From the NCBI RefSeq assembly GCF_047607725.1, contig NZ_JBLKSS010000148.1:1-12809 (forward strand): 12,809 nt of DNA. Reading direction: 5' to 3'. A program made the translations under genes and the position numbers. Below the pieces are notes generated by a model. That model did not search any database. It was not told the DNA's origin and saw only the letters and a program-made list of their open reading frames with translations. The first letter of the stretch is position 1. The number at the start of each line of letters is the position of its first letter. Positions 1 to 7,954 of the stretch are shown piece by piece. The stretch is from JBLKSS01 sp047607725 (GTDB lineage Bacteria > Pseudomonadota > Gammaproteobacteria > Enterobacterales > Enterobacteriaceae).

Positions 1-136
<136 letters not shown>

Positions 137-146
137 GGGGCGCTTA

Positions 147-536
147 CTAGCGGTGCAACAAGGTGGCGAGATAGCTTTTTCCCACGCCGCTGGCGCCGGT
201 GACCAGGATCGGCAAACCGCCATCGGGGTAATTGACCGCCGCCAGGCATAATTCCACCGCGCTTTTCAAACTCTCGGTAGCGCCGATTAAGACCTGAAAC
301 ACATCTTCTTCAGGCCGCTGGGGCGCCGCCGTCAGCGTTGGTCCGCTAAGCCAGAAACGGACCGGGCGGGTATTTTCCTTCCGCAAAAAGCCCTCGTCGC
401 ACAGCTGATTGAGATAAAGGCTTATCATGCTGCGGCTGGCGGAGGTAAAACGTTCGCAGTCCTGCGTGGTAAACCCTTTGCTCTCGTGGTGATAGTACGC
501 GCTTAATTGTCGGTAAAGATCGTCTTTCGCGGACAT
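147..536 (-). pseudogene. Truncated LevR/DgaR-type sigma-54-dependent activator, N-terminal fragment
   Basis: About 129 codons remain. From the ATG at 536 the product starts MSAKDDLYRQL and has an N-terminal winged-helix-like region (residues about 1-65), a linker, and then the start of an AAA+ domain with a Walker A motif, GASGVGKS, near the end. The text around it (LIGA...SLKSAVE...NYPDGGLPILVTG) resembles the opening of the AAA+ domain of LevR/DgaR-family activators, which drive sigma-54 promoters of sugar-uptake operons through PTS-responsive C-terminal domains. Those domains, Walker B and the GAFTGA loop are all missing. Reading stops at TAG 147-149, whose last base comes from the inserted element, so the gene was cut by the insertion. 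The start at 536 is chosen because AAAGG lies six bases upstream; a longer frame runs up to 653 but lacks such a site. Specific regulon unknown. Confidence 0.65.
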
Positions 537-948
537 GGGGTACCTTTTCGCATTGAATCGATTAAAGGGTACCTTGTTGCTTTCACGCGGGTTACGCAAG
601 CGCCGGAGCGTGCGAAAGCCAACCACCTCACAGAATTGACCGTTGTGCCTCACCGCGCCCCACAGCGGGGCCGGATAGCAGGCTGTATTTCAGTGGAACA
701 GCGCGACGCTTATGGCCGAAATCGTTTTCATATCCCCCGTCGCGCGGCGCAAAATGGGGGCGTTTGCAGCCGTGCGGCAGCATTTTCGGGCCCGATGAGC
801 GGCTATTTCTGCTCATACAAGCCTTTGGGGTTTCAAGGTGGGTACGATGTCTTTTACCGTATAGTGAGGCGCCTGGACATTGGTTGGGGCTGGCACACCC
901 AACCGTTAGCCCTAAGGTTTGAGAGAAAGGGGGTGGACGTTACAAGAT
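537..948. other. 412-bp stretch with no recognised gene
   Basis: Open frames exist on both strands, but none encodes a protein I recognise. Two GGTACC palindromes (539-544 and 568-573) sit just upstream of the regulator start, one next to its ribosome binding site. A 7-bp stem with a 9-base loop (GGTTGGG 882-888, CCCAACC 898-904) lies downstream of the mnmE stop, but no T-run follows on either strand, so it is only a weak terminator candidate. In E. coli this side of mnmE carries the tna operon; no trace of it is visible here. Confidence 0.5.
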
Positions 949-2313
949 TCACTTGCCGATACAAAAACTGGAAAAAATCCTGCCGAGCAGGTCATCGGAG
1001 CTGAATTCACCGGTAATTTCACTCAGCGCCTGTTGCGCCAGACGTAACTCTTCCGCCAGCAGATCGCCTGCGTAAGCGCTCACTAACTGTTCTTTTCCCT
1101 GCTGCAAATGCGTGGCGGCGGTTTCCAGCGCGTCCAGATGGCGTCGGCGGGCCAAAAAGCCCCCCTCGGTGTTACCGGTAAAGCCCATGTTCTGTTTCAA
1201 ATGGGTACGCAGCAGGTCCACGCCCACGCCGGACTGGGCGGACAGGGTAATAAGTGAGTAACCGCTTACATCGCTAATAGCGACACTTTCGCTGGTGAGG
1301 TCGGCTTTATTGCGCACCACCGTAACCGGCATGCCGGGCGGCAAACGGGCGATGAACGCCGGCCAAAGCATATCCGGGTCGCTAAGGGGGGTGGTGGCGC
1401 CGTCCACCATCAGCAGCACATGGTCGGCCTGTTCAATTTCACGCCAGGCGCGCTCAATGCCGATCCGCTCCACCTCGTCGCCGGCGTCGCGCAGGCCGGC
1501 GGTATCGATAATATGCAGCGGCATACCGTCCAGGTGGATATGTTCACGCAGCACGTCGCGTGTCGTGCCCGCGATGGCGGTGACGATGGCGGCCTCGCGC
1601 CCCGCAAGCGCGTTCAGCAGGCTGGATTTACCGGCGTTCGGCTTACCGGCAATCACCACTTTCATGCCTTCGCGCAGCAGGCTGCCCTGGCGCGCTTCGA
1701 TGCGTACCCCCTCAAGGCTGGTGATGACGTCGTTCAGGCTGGCTTCAATTTTACCGTTGGAGAGGAAATCAATTTCTTCATCGGGAAAGTCGATAGCCGC
1801 TTCGACATAAATACGCAGGTTAGTGAGCGCTTCCACTAATTCATGAATTCGCCCGGAAAACGCGCCCTGTAGCGAGTTGATCGCCGAGCGGGCGACCTGC
1901 TCCGAGCTGGCGTCAATGAGGTCGGCGATAGCCTCTGCCTGGGCGAGGTCCAGTTTGTCATTGAGAAAGGCGCGCTCGGAAAACTCGCCGGGGCGGGCAA
2001 TGCGCACGCCGGGCAGCGATACGATACGTTGCAGCAATAGATCCAAGATGACCGGGCCGCCATGCCCCTGAAGTTCCAGGACATCTTCGCCGGTAAAGGA
2101 ATGGGGGCCAGGGAAGAACAGGGAAATGCCCTGATCAAGCGTAGCACCGCCGTCGTCGCGAAAGGGCAGGTATTCCGCCTGACGCGCCCGCGGTAGCTTA
2201 CCCAGTAGCGCGCGGGCCACCGTGGCGGCCAGGGGGCCTGAGACGCGCAGAATGCCGACGCCGCCGCGTCCGGGCGGGGTGGCAAGGGCTGTGATGGTAT
2301 CCGTCTGGCTCAT
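949..2313 (-). CDS. mnmE: tRNA uridine-34 5-carboxymethylaminomethyl GTPase MnmE (TrmE)
   Basis: MnmE works with MnmG (GidA) in the cytoplasm to install the cmnm5 group on wobble U34 of certain tRNAs, using tetrahydrofolate and GTP. The product is 454 residues, the same length as in E. coli. In order it has an N-terminal folate-binding/dimerisation domain (1-118), a helical domain split around the G domain, and a GTPase domain at about 215-380. G1 is GKPNAGKS (223-230) with the potassium-binding Asn226, the switch motif is GTTRD (249-253), G3 is DTAG (270-273) and G4 is NKAD (335-338). The invariant C-terminal CIGK with catalytic Cys451 is present. One oddity: residue 246, normally Asp in the TDIAG K-loop, is Ala (codon GCC). 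A terminator lies between yidC and this gene, so it may need its own promoter, which I could not identify. Confidence 0.97.
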   Translation of the reverse strand: MSQTDTITALATPPGRGGVGILRVSGPLAATVARALLGKLPRARQAEYLPFRDDGGATLDQGISLFFPGPHSFTGEDVLELQGHGGPVILDLLLQRIVSLPGVRIARPGEFSERAFLNDKLDLAQAEAIADLIDASSEQVARSAINSLQGAFSGRIHELVEALTNLRIYVEAAIDFPDEEIDFLSNGKIEASLNDVITSLEGVRIEARQGSLLREGMKVVIAGKPNAGKSSLLNALAGREAAIVTAIAGTTRDVLREHIHLDGMPLHIIDTAGLRDAGDEVERIGIERAWREIEQADHVLLMVDGATTPLSDPDMLWPAFIARLPPGMPVTVVRNKADLTSESVAISDVSGYSLITLSAQSGVGVDLLRTHLKQNMGFTGNTEGGFLARRRHLDALETAATHLQQGKEQLVSAYAGDLLAEELRLAQQALSEITGEFSSDDLLGRIFSSFCIGK

Positions 2314-2346
2314 TGAAACGCTCGCTTGGCGCCGCGGGGCGCGGTT

Positions 2347-2382
2347 GAAAAAATTAAGGCGGTCATAACCATGACCGCCTTA
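2347..2382 (-). terminator. Rho-independent terminator downstream of yidC
   Basis: AAGGCGGTCAT (2356-2366) and ATGACCGCCTT (2371-2381) form a perfect 11-bp stem with a 4-base loop. On the minus strand it is followed by TTAATTTTTTC, a good U-tract. It ends the rpmH-rnpA-yidD-yidC transcript 30-65 bases after the yidC stop, just before mnmE. Confidence 0.85.
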
Positions 2383-2411
2383 TCAGCATGGCTCGGGCCG
2401 GGTGCGCGCCG

Positions 2412-4046
2412 TTATTTGGCTTTTTTATCCCTGCTGTGTAGGCCGCGCTTTTCCAGGCCGCGATAGATAAGCTGCTGCTGGATAATGGTCACCAGGTTGC
2501 TGACGATATAGTACAATACCAGACCCGACGGGAACCACAGGAAGAACACGGTGAAGATCACCGGCATAAAGGTCATGATCTTCTGCTGCATCGGGTCAGT
2601 GATGGTGGTGGGCGACATCTTCTGGATGAAGAACATGGTAATGCCCATCAGTACCGGCAGGATGTAGTAGGGATCCTGGGCCGAGAGGTCATGGATCCAC
2701 AGGGCGAACGGCGCATGGCGCAATTCGATGGAGCCTGACAGCATGTAATACAGCGCCAGGAAGATCGGCATCTGAATCACCAGCGGCAGGCAGCCGCCCA
2801 GTGGATTAACCTTCTCCGCCTTGTACAGCGCCATCATTTCCTGGTTTTGGCGTTGTTTATCATCACCCAGGCGCTCGCGCATCGCCGCCAGTTTCGGCTG
2901 CAGCATGCGCATCTTGGCCATCGAGGTGTACTGCGCCTTGGTCAGCGGGTACATGATGCCGCGCACGATAAAGGTAATGATAATAATGGAGAAGCCCCAG
3001 TTGCCGATATAGCTGTGGATGAATTTCAGCAGCTTGAACAGCGGTTGGGAGATGAACCATAGCCAACCGTAATCGACCGCCAAATCCAGATGCGGGGCGA
3101 TGGCCGCCATCTTGTCCTGGATTTCCGGGCCGAGCCACAACGTGGCTTTCAGCTCGCTTTGGCCGCCGGCCGCGACGGTGACAGGGGCGGATTTAAAGCC
3201 GACGGCCGCCTGGCCGTTGCCCAAGTCGGTGGTGTAGAAAGTGTTTTTGCCCTGGGTGAAAGGCACCCAAGCCGTGGCGAAATACTGCTGCAGCATGGCG
3301 ACCCAGCCACCCTCGGTGCTGACGGAGAGATTCTCGCCCTTGATATCTTTGAAGCTGTACTTCTGATATTTGTCGTCGGTAGTGGAATACGCCGCGCCCC
3401 GATAAGTGTGCAAAGCGAAGTTGCTGCTGCCGGTATCACGCGTCTTGGGCAAATCAATGGATTGTTTCAGTTGACCGAACAACGTCAGCTCAAGCGGTTG
3501 CGCACTGGCGTTATTAATATCGTAATTAACATTTAACGCGAAATCGCCGCGTTTCAAGATGAAGGTCTTGGTGTACACCGCGCCGTCAGGCGCGGTGGTA
3601 TAGGTCAGCGGCACGCGCAATTCGCTCTGGTTATCCGCCAGAACATAGGTGTCCTGGTTGGTGGTATACAGCGGGCGTTCGCCGTTGGCGGGATTATCCG
3701 GGCCGTTTTTACCGGTTAAGCCGCTTTGCGCCTGATAGACGAATTCCGCGGAGGTTTCCAGCAAATGGAAAGGCTGCGGCGAACCCAGTTTATCGGGATA
3801 AGACAGCAGGAAAGCCTGCTCGATGTCACCGCCGCGGGTATTGATTTTCAGCGACAGCAAGTCGGTTTTCACCGTAATGAGCTGGCCCTGTCCGCTGGCC
3901 GGCACGCCCTGACTGTCCGGGTCTGCCGTTGTGGTGTTCGCGGTCTGGGCGGTAGGCTTGGGAGCATGGTCCGTCTGCCAGGCCTGCCAGATTATGAAAG
4001 ACACGAACAGCAGAGCGATGACAAGAAGATTGCGTTGCGAATCCAT
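2412..4046 (-). CDS. yidC: Membrane protein insertase YidC
   Basis: YidC inserts and folds inner-membrane proteins, alone or with SecYEG. The product is 544 residues against 548 in E. coli. It starts with the typical MDSQRNLLVIALLF signal-anchor helix (about 6-21), followed by a low-complexity linker rich in Thr and Ala, the large periplasmic P1 domain (about 58-330), and the conserved five-helix insertase core. Hydrophobic segments lie near 350-366, 418-437, 460-475 and 492-525. The conserved groove arginine is Arg362 in TFIVRGIMYPL (Arg366 in E. coli), and the cytoplasmic helical hairpin falls at about 372-415. The C-terminus is basic (RDKKAK). No break is seen. The gene begins 2 bases after yidD stops, which suggests translational coupling with it. 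Confidence 0.97.
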   Translation of the reverse strand: MDSQRNLLVIALLFVSFIIWQAWQTDHAPKPTAQTANTTTADPDSQGVPASGQGQLITVKTDLLSLKINTRGGDIEQAFLLSYPDKLGSPQPFHLLETSAEFVYQAQSGLTGKNGPDNPANGERPLYTTNQDTYVLADNQSELRVPLTYTTAPDGAVYTKTFILKRGDFALNVNYDINNASAQPLELTLFGQLKQSIDLPKTRDTGSSNFALHTYRGAAYSTTDDKYQKYSFKDIKGENLSVSTEGGWVAMLQQYFATAWVPFTQGKNTFYTTDLGNGQAAVGFKSAPVTVAAGGQSELKATLWLGPEIQDKMAAIAPHLDLAVDYGWLWFISQPLFKLLKFIHSYIGNWGFSIIIITFIVRGIMYPLTKAQYTSMAKMRMLQPKLAAMRERLGDDKQRQNQEMMALYKAEKVNPLGGCLPLVIQMPIFLALYYMLSGSIELRHAPFALWIHDLSAQDPYYILPVLMGITMFFIQKMSPTTITDPMQQKIMTFMPVIFTVFFLWFPSGLVLYYIVSNLVTIIQQQLIYRGLEKRGLHSRDKKAK

Positions 4047-4048
4047 TG

Positions 4049-4306
4049 TTAGTGTTCTCTGTTGTCAAAGGTTTTTGGCGGCACGGGATCTTCGCCACCT
4101 GGGTTCAAAGGGTGGCATTTTAATACGCGTTTTAATGTCAACCAACTGCCTTTTAACATACCAAACCTGCGTATCGCCTCAATTCCATACTGCGAACAAG
4201 TGGGCCGGAACCGGCAATGAGGTCCCAGCAACGGGCTGATCACGAGTTGATAACCGCGTATCAACCCGATTAGCAGCTTTGAGACTGGCGACAATGGCGG
4301 CGCCAT
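4049..4306 (-). CDS. yidD: Membrane protein insertion efficiency factor YidD
   Basis: This small inner-face membrane-associated protein helps YidC-dependent insertion. Its 85 residues match the E. coli length and nearly the whole E. coli sequence: MAPPLSP start, an amphipathic helix (about 8-25), the Cys-containing core CRFRPTCSQYGIEAIRRFG, KRVLKCHPLNPGG, and a DNREH end. The first 37 bases overlap the end of rnpA in another frame, the usual arrangement in enteric bacteria. The three conserved cysteines are all present. Nothing suggests decay. Confidence 0.96.
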   Translation of the reverse strand: MAPPLSPVSKLLIGLIRGYQLVISPLLGPHCRFRPTCSQYGIEAIRRFGMLKGSWLTLKRVLKCHPLNPGGEDPVPPKTFDNREH

Positions 4307-4629
4307 AATTTTTCTAACGCTTCCGTCAGGGCATGGTTATCCAGATCGGCCACGCCTTTTTTGGCGATGACCACAAAATCCATGGCGGGCAGGGCGTGCT
4401 GATGTAGGCGGAAACTTTCGCGCGTCAGGCGCTTGATCCGGTTTCGTTCATGGGCCCGTTTTACATGTTTTTTGGCGACCGTGAGACCGACGCGGGGATG
4501 CCCCAGCGTGTTCAGGCGGCCGAGGATGGTGACATGCGGCGTGCCGGCCCGTTGAGGCTGCTGGAAGACGAAAGTAAAATGATTGGGAGTTAACAACCGT
4601 AACTCCCTGGGAAATGCGAGCTTAACCAC
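4270..4629 (-). CDS. rnpA: Ribonuclease P protein component
   Basis: This is the protein subunit of RNase P, which binds the M1 RNA and the 5' leader of pre-tRNAs. At 119 residues it equals the E. coli length. The signature RNR helix (KRAHERNRIKRLTRESFR, about residues 57-74) and the preceding LTVAKK strand are intact, as is the C-terminal EALEKLWRRH helix. It lies 17 bases downstream of rpmH and overlaps yidD by 37 bases, so it is cotranscribed with ribosomal protein L34. The start at 4629 gives the family-typical MVKLAFPRELRL. Confidence 0.96.
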   Translation of the reverse strand: MVKLAFPRELRLLTPNHFTFVFQQPQRAGTPHVTILGRLNTLGHPRVGLTVAKKHVKRAHERNRIKRLTRESFRLHQHALPAMDFVVIAKKGVADLDNHALTEALEKLWRRHCRQSQSC

Positions 4630-4646
4630 CCGGTGGGCAAGCTTTC

Positions 4647-4790
4647 TTACTTGGAAGATACGGTCAGGCGTGTACGGCCTTTCGCACGGCGACGTGCCAA
4701 AACCTGACGACCGTTCTTCGTTGCCATACGAGCACGGAAACCGTGGGTACGGTTGCGTTTCAATACGGACGGTTGGAAAGTGCGTTTCAT
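4647..4790 (-). CDS. rpmH: 50S ribosomal protein L34
   Basis: L34 is a very basic protein of the large subunit. The frame on the minus strand encodes 47 residues beginning MKRTFQPSVLKRNR, continuing with HGFRARMATKNGRQVLARRR and ending TVSSK; E. coli L34 has 46 residues and ends TVSK, so one serine is added here. A modest ribosome binding site (TTTAGGT) precedes the ATG. It is the first gene of the rpmH-rnpA-yidD-yidC operon. It is short enough to be missed by length-filtered gene finding. Confidence 0.97.
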   Translation of the reverse strand: MKRTFQPSVLKRNRTHGFRARMATKNGRQVLARRRAKGRTRLTVSSK

Positions 4791-4816
4791 AGCGATTTCT
4801 ACCTAAACTTTGATAA

Positions 4817-4830
4817 TTACTGATCAGTAA
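4817..4830. repeat. Perfect 14-bp palindrome in the rpmH leader
   Basis: TTACTGATCAGTAA is fully self-complementary and contains a Dam GATC site. It lies in the untranslated leader between the rpmH promoter (4901-4929) and the L34 start, next to a second palindrome, AAACGCGTTT (4829-4838). It could be a protein-binding site or a small RNA structure in the leader. No known operator is recognised. Confidence 0.6.
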
Positions 4831-4900
4831 ACGCGTTTGGCCGCTCGGCGTGAAAACGACCGACGCCTCAATCGCATAACGAAACGATTAAAGAGGTGGG

Positions 4901-4929
4901 ATTGTAATAATTGTACAGTCCCGAGTCAA
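4901..4929 (-). promoter_or_regulatory. Sigma-70 promoter of rpmH-rnpA-yidD-yidC
   Basis: On the minus strand, TTGACT (-35, bases 4929-4924) and TACAAT (-10, bases 4906-4901) are separated by exactly 17 bases. Each box differs from consensus at one position. Transcription would start near 4894, giving an rpmH leader of about 100 bases. Strong promoters are expected for ribosomal protein genes. Confidence 0.8.
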
Positions 4930-5206
4930 TTTACATCGCGCATGCCCGCCTGAATACCCGTGTTCATACCAGAATCTCCGTCCGGCAAGTCGGACAGGAC
5001 AACAGACGTCATGCGTAGGCTGAGTAATTATACGGGGTTCACGCCAAAGCGCAAGGATCTCGCGGGATCTACTCTATTCCTGGCAGGATCACATGTCCTC
5101 GATCCCGGCCGAAAAATTCAGACTATGCTTAATTTCGGCGATCATAAGGCTTACTTTTTATCCAGCGAGGACAGAATCAGGTACACTCCCAAGCGCCCGG
5201 TTACCC

Positions 5207-5215
5207 TGTGGATAA
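5207..5215 (-). promoter_or_regulatory. Consensus DnaA box
   Basis: TGTGGATAA on the plus strand reads TTATCCACA on the minus strand, a perfect match to the high-affinity DnaA 9-mer. From memory, E. coli has a box of the same sequence at the corresponding place in its dnaA promoter, where DnaA represses its own synthesis. Confidence 0.85.
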
Positions 5216-5228
5216 AAAGGATGAAAAC

Positions 5229-5237
5229 TGTGTAGAA
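5229..5237 (-). promoter_or_regulatory. Second, near-consensus DnaA box
   Basis: TGTGTAGAA reads TTCTACACA on the minus strand, one mismatch from TTATNCACA. It has the same orientation as the box at 5207 and lies 22 bases from it, about two helical turns, so two DnaA molecules could bind on one face of the DNA. Confidence 0.55.
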
Positions 5238-5264
5238 GAGGAGGATCTGCGGCGCGGTTTGCGT

Positions 5265-5270
5265 TATGAT
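5265..5270 (+). promoter_or_regulatory. Likely -10 element of the downstream dnaA promoter
   Basis: TATGAT followed by CCGCACTCCC resembles what I remember of the E. coli dnaA2p region (TATGATCCGCG...). As there, the -35 is poor; GATCT at 5244-5248 occupies that place. It lies 28 bases beyond the second DnaA box. Initiation near 5277 would give a leader of about 150 bases before the GTG start. Confidence 0.45.
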
Positions 5271-5430
5271 CCGCACTCCCTGACGGGATCCCCGCCAAGA
5301 TCCGTCGCGGGAAAAACCGTTTAAGGCGGTTCGCAGGTTGCATCACGGTAATCTGTGTCAAAAAGATGATCCTGAATCATACAGTTTTGTTTCTTTGTCT
5401 TTTGTTGATCTTGTTCGATTGGAGTCCGCC

Positions 5431-6825
5431 GTGTCACTTTCGCTTTGGCAGCAATGTCTTGCCCGGTTACAGGATGAGTTACCTGCCACAGAATTCAGTA
5501 TGTGGATACGCCCCCTACAGGCGGAACTGAGTGACAACACTCTGGCGCTTTACGCCCCTAATCGGTTCGTGCTGGATTGGGTGCGGGATAAGTATTTGAA
5601 CAACATCAACGGGTTGCTGAATGACTTCTGCGGCACCGATGCACCGCTGCTGCGCTTTGAGGTGGGCAGCAAGCCGCCGCAAATGGCGGTGCTTCAGCCC
5701 GCGAGCCATCACGCCAGCGAGGTGCCGTCACAAGCGGTGGTCGCCCGTCCGCGGCCCAGCCGGCCGAGCTGGGATAACGCTCCGCTGCAGCCGGAGCTCT
5801 CTTATCGCTCCAATGTGAATCCCAAACATAACTTTGACAATTTCGTCGAAGGTAAATCGAACCAGCTGGCCCGCGCCGCGGTGCGGCAGGTCGCCGATAA
5901 TCCCGGCGGCGCCTATAATCCGCTGTTCCTTTATGGCGGCACCGGGCTGGGCAAGACCCATCTGCTGCACGCGGTGGGCAATGGCATCATGGCGCGCAAG
6001 GCCAACGCCAAAGTGGTGTATATGCATTCCGAGCGTTTTGTCCAGGATATGGTCAAGGCATTACAAAATAACGCCATCGAGGAATTTAAACGCTATTACC
6101 GGTCGGTGGACGCGTTGCTTATCGATGACATTCAGTTTTTCGCCAATAAGGAGCGCTCGCAGGAGGAGTTTTTCCATACCTTCAATGCGCTGCTGGAGGG
6201 CAATCAGCAGATTATTCTGACCTCCGATCGCTATCCCAAGGAAATAAACGGCGTTGAAGACCGGTTGAAGTCGCGGTTTGGCTGGGGGCTGACGGTGGCG
6301 ATTGAGCCGCCGGAGCTTGAGACGCGCGTGGCGATATTAATGAAGAAAGCCGATGAGAACGCGATCCGCCTGCCGGGGGAAGTGGCTTTTTTTATCGCCA
6401 AGCGTTTACGTTCCAACGTACGCGAGCTTGAAGGGGCGTTGAATCGCGTCATTGCCAACGCTAACTTCACCGGCCGGGCGATTACCATTGATTTTGTGCG
6501 CGAAGCGCTGCGGGATCTGCTGGCGCTGCAGGAAAAGCTGGTCACCATTGATAATATCCAGAAAACCGTCGCGGAATACTATAAAATCAAGGTGGCCGAT
6601 TTGCTCTCCAAGCGGCGTTCACGCTCGGTAGCCCGCCCCCGGCAGATGGCGATGGCGTTATCGAAAGAATTAACCAATCATAGCCTGCCCGAAATCGGCG
6701 ACGCGTTCGGCGGGCGCGATCATACCACGGTGCTGCACGCCTGCCGGAAAATCGAGCAATTGCGTGAAGAGAGCCACGATATTAAAGAAGATTTCTCTAA
6801 CTTAATCAGAACATTGTCTTCCTAA
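5431..6825 (+). CDS. dnaA: Chromosomal replication initiator DnaA
   Basis: DnaA binds 9-mer boxes at oriC, forms an ATP-dependent filament and melts the origin; it also controls its own promoter. From the GTG at 5431 there are 464 residues (467 in E. coli), starting MSLSLWQQCL. This start is chosen over an in-frame upstream TTG because GGAG sits 6 bases before it and the N-terminus matches E. coli. Domain I covers about 1-85 and a short Pro-rich linker about 86-130. The AAA+ domain has Walker A GGTGLGKT (169-176), Walker B LLIDD (229-233) and arginine-finger region VEDRLKSRF (275-283). The DNA-binding domain ends with the signature GGRDHTTVLHACRK (427-440). No lesion is seen. dnaN follows after 2 bases. 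Confidence 0.98.
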   Translation: MSLSLWQQCLARLQDELPATEFSMWIRPLQAELSDNTLALYAPNRFVLDWVRDKYLNNINGLLNDFCGTDAPLLRFEVGSKPPQMAVLQPASHHASEVPSQAVVARPRPSRPSWDNAPLQPELSYRSNVNPKHNFDNFVEGKSNQLARAAVRQVADNPGGAYNPLFLYGGTGLGKTHLLHAVGNGIMARKANAKVVYMHSERFVQDMVKALQNNAIEEFKRYYRSVDALLIDDIQFFANKERSQEEFFHTFNALLEGNQQIILTSDRYPKEINGVEDRLKSRFGWGLTVAIEPPELETRVAILMKKADENAIRLPGEVAFFIAKRLRSNVRELEGALNRVIANANFTGRAITIDFVREALRDLLALQEKLVTIDNIQKTVAEYYKIKVADLLSKRRSRSVARPRQMAMALSKELTNHSLPEIGDAFGGRDHTTVLHACRKIEQLREESHDIKEDFSNLIRTLSS

Positions 6826-6827
6826 CT

Positions 6828-7928
6828 ATGAAATTTACCGTTGAACGTGAGCATCTGCTTAAGCCCCTGCAACAGGTCAGCAGCCCGTTGGGGGGACGCT
6901 CGACATTACCGATTCTGGGTAACCTGCTATTGCAGGTGACGGAAGACCGCTTGCTGCTGACCGGTACCGATTTGGAAATGGAAATGGTCGCGCGGGTCGC
7001 GCTGAGCGACGCTCATGAGCCGGGCGCCACCACGGTGCCGGCGCGCAAGTTTTTTGACATTTGCCGCGGCCTGCCGGAAGGGGCGGAAATCGCCGTGACG
7101 TTGGAAGGTGAACGGATGCTGATTCGCTCGGGGCGCAGCCGCTATTCGCTTTCCACACTGCCCGCCTCCGACTTTCCCAATTTGGATGATTGGCAAAGCG
7201 AGGTGGAATTCACCCTGTCGCAGTCAATTTTGAAACGATTAATCGAATCGACGCAGTTCTCGATGGCCCATCAGGATGTGCGTTACTACCTCAACGGTAT
7301 GCTATTTGAAACCGAAGGCGAGGAGCTGCGTACCGTGGCCACCGACGGGCACCGCCTGGCGGTCTGCGCCATGTCTGTCGGCGAGGCGCTGCCGTCCCAC
7401 TCCGTTATTGTGCCGCGCAAAGGCGTGATGGAGCTGGTGCGCATGCTGGACGGCGGCGAAAACCCCGTTAAGCTGCAAATCGGCAGCAACAATATTCGCT
7501 CCAGCGTCGGTGATTATATCTTTACGTCCAAACTGGTCGACGGCCGTTTTCCCGATTATCGCCGCGTGTTGCCGAAGAATCCCGATAAAACCCTGGAGGC
7601 GGGCTGTGATGTGCTCAAGCAAGCCTTCGCCCGGGCCGCGATCCTCTCCAATGAAAAGTTTCGCGGTGTGCGGCTCTATCTCAGCGCCAACCAGCTGAAA
7701 ATTACCGCCAATAATCCCGAACAGGAAGAAGCGGAAGAGATCCTCGACGTCGCCTATCAGGGCAGCGAGATGGAAATCGGTTTCAACGTCAGCTATGTAC
7801 TTGACGTGCTAAATGTCCTGAAATGCGAGGAAGTGCGGCTGCTGCTGACCGATGGGATGTCCAGCGTGCAGATTGAAGACAGCGCCAGCCAGGCGGCCGC
7901 CTATGTCGTTATGCCGATGCGTCTGTAG
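6828..7928 (+). CDS. dnaN: DNA polymerase III beta sliding clamp
   Basis: The dimeric clamp encircles DNA and tethers polymerase III and many repair proteins. The product has 366 residues, the same as E. coli, in three repeated clamp domains of about 120 residues each. It begins MKFTVEREHLLKPLQQV and ends AAYVVMPMRL, the conserved C-terminus that forms part of the partner-binding pocket. The ATG is 2 bases after the dnaA stop with no clear ribosome binding site of its own, so it is probably translated by coupling to dnaA. No internal breaks. Confidence 0.98.
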   Translation: MKFTVEREHLLKPLQQVSSPLGGRSTLPILGNLLLQVTEDRLLLTGTDLEMEMVARVALSDAHEPGATTVPARKFFDICRGLPEGAEIAVTLEGERMLIRSGRSRYSLSTLPASDFPNLDDWQSEVEFTLSQSILKRLIESTQFSMAHQDVRYYLNGMLFETEGEELRTVATDGHRLAVCAMSVGEALPSHSVIVPRKGVMELVRMLDGGENPVKLQIGSNNIRSSVGDYIFTSKLVDGRFPDYRRVLPKNPDKTLEAGCDVLKQAFARAAILSNEKFRGVRLYLSANQLKITANNPEQEEAEEILDVAYQGSEMEIGFNVSYVLDVLNVLKCEEVRLLLTDGMSSVQIEDSASQAAAYVVMPMRL

Positions 7929-7954
7929 CCAATGTGGTAAGGTAGTGTGAGTTG

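Larger units (their letters stand above)
5056..5410. promoter_or_regulatory. dnaA control region with 11 clustered GATC sites
   Basis: GATC begins at 5056, 5066, 5087, 5101, 5140, 5244, 5268, 5287, 5299, 5368 and 5407. About 1.4 would be expected by chance in 355 bases. In E. coli the dnaA promoter is rich in GATC and is silenced after initiation by SeqA binding to hemimethylated sites; the same control is inferred here. The region also holds the DnaA boxes and a likely promoter, listed separately. Several 60-90-residue open frames cross it but none looks coding. Confidence 0.75.

Noticed and set aside
882..904. Terminator for mnmE
   Set aside because: The 7-bp stem has no U-tract on either strand, so it is kept only as a note in the intergenic entry.
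507..1004. 165-codon plus-strand open frame across the left intergenic region
   Set aside because: It overlaps the regulator fragment and the mnmE end on the opposite strand, has no recognisable protein features, and reads as a shadow of minus-strand coding plus spacer.
4960..5235. 91-codon open frame upstream of dnaA
   Set aside because: It spans the GATC-rich control region and a DnaA box, lacks a convincing ribosome binding site, and resembles nothing known.
5056..5430. A replication origin (oriC) next to dnaA
   Set aside because: Only one perfect and one weak DnaA box are present, with no array of AT-rich 13-mers; in enteric bacteria oriC lies at the mioC-mnmG locus, and the sites here fit dnaA autoregulation.
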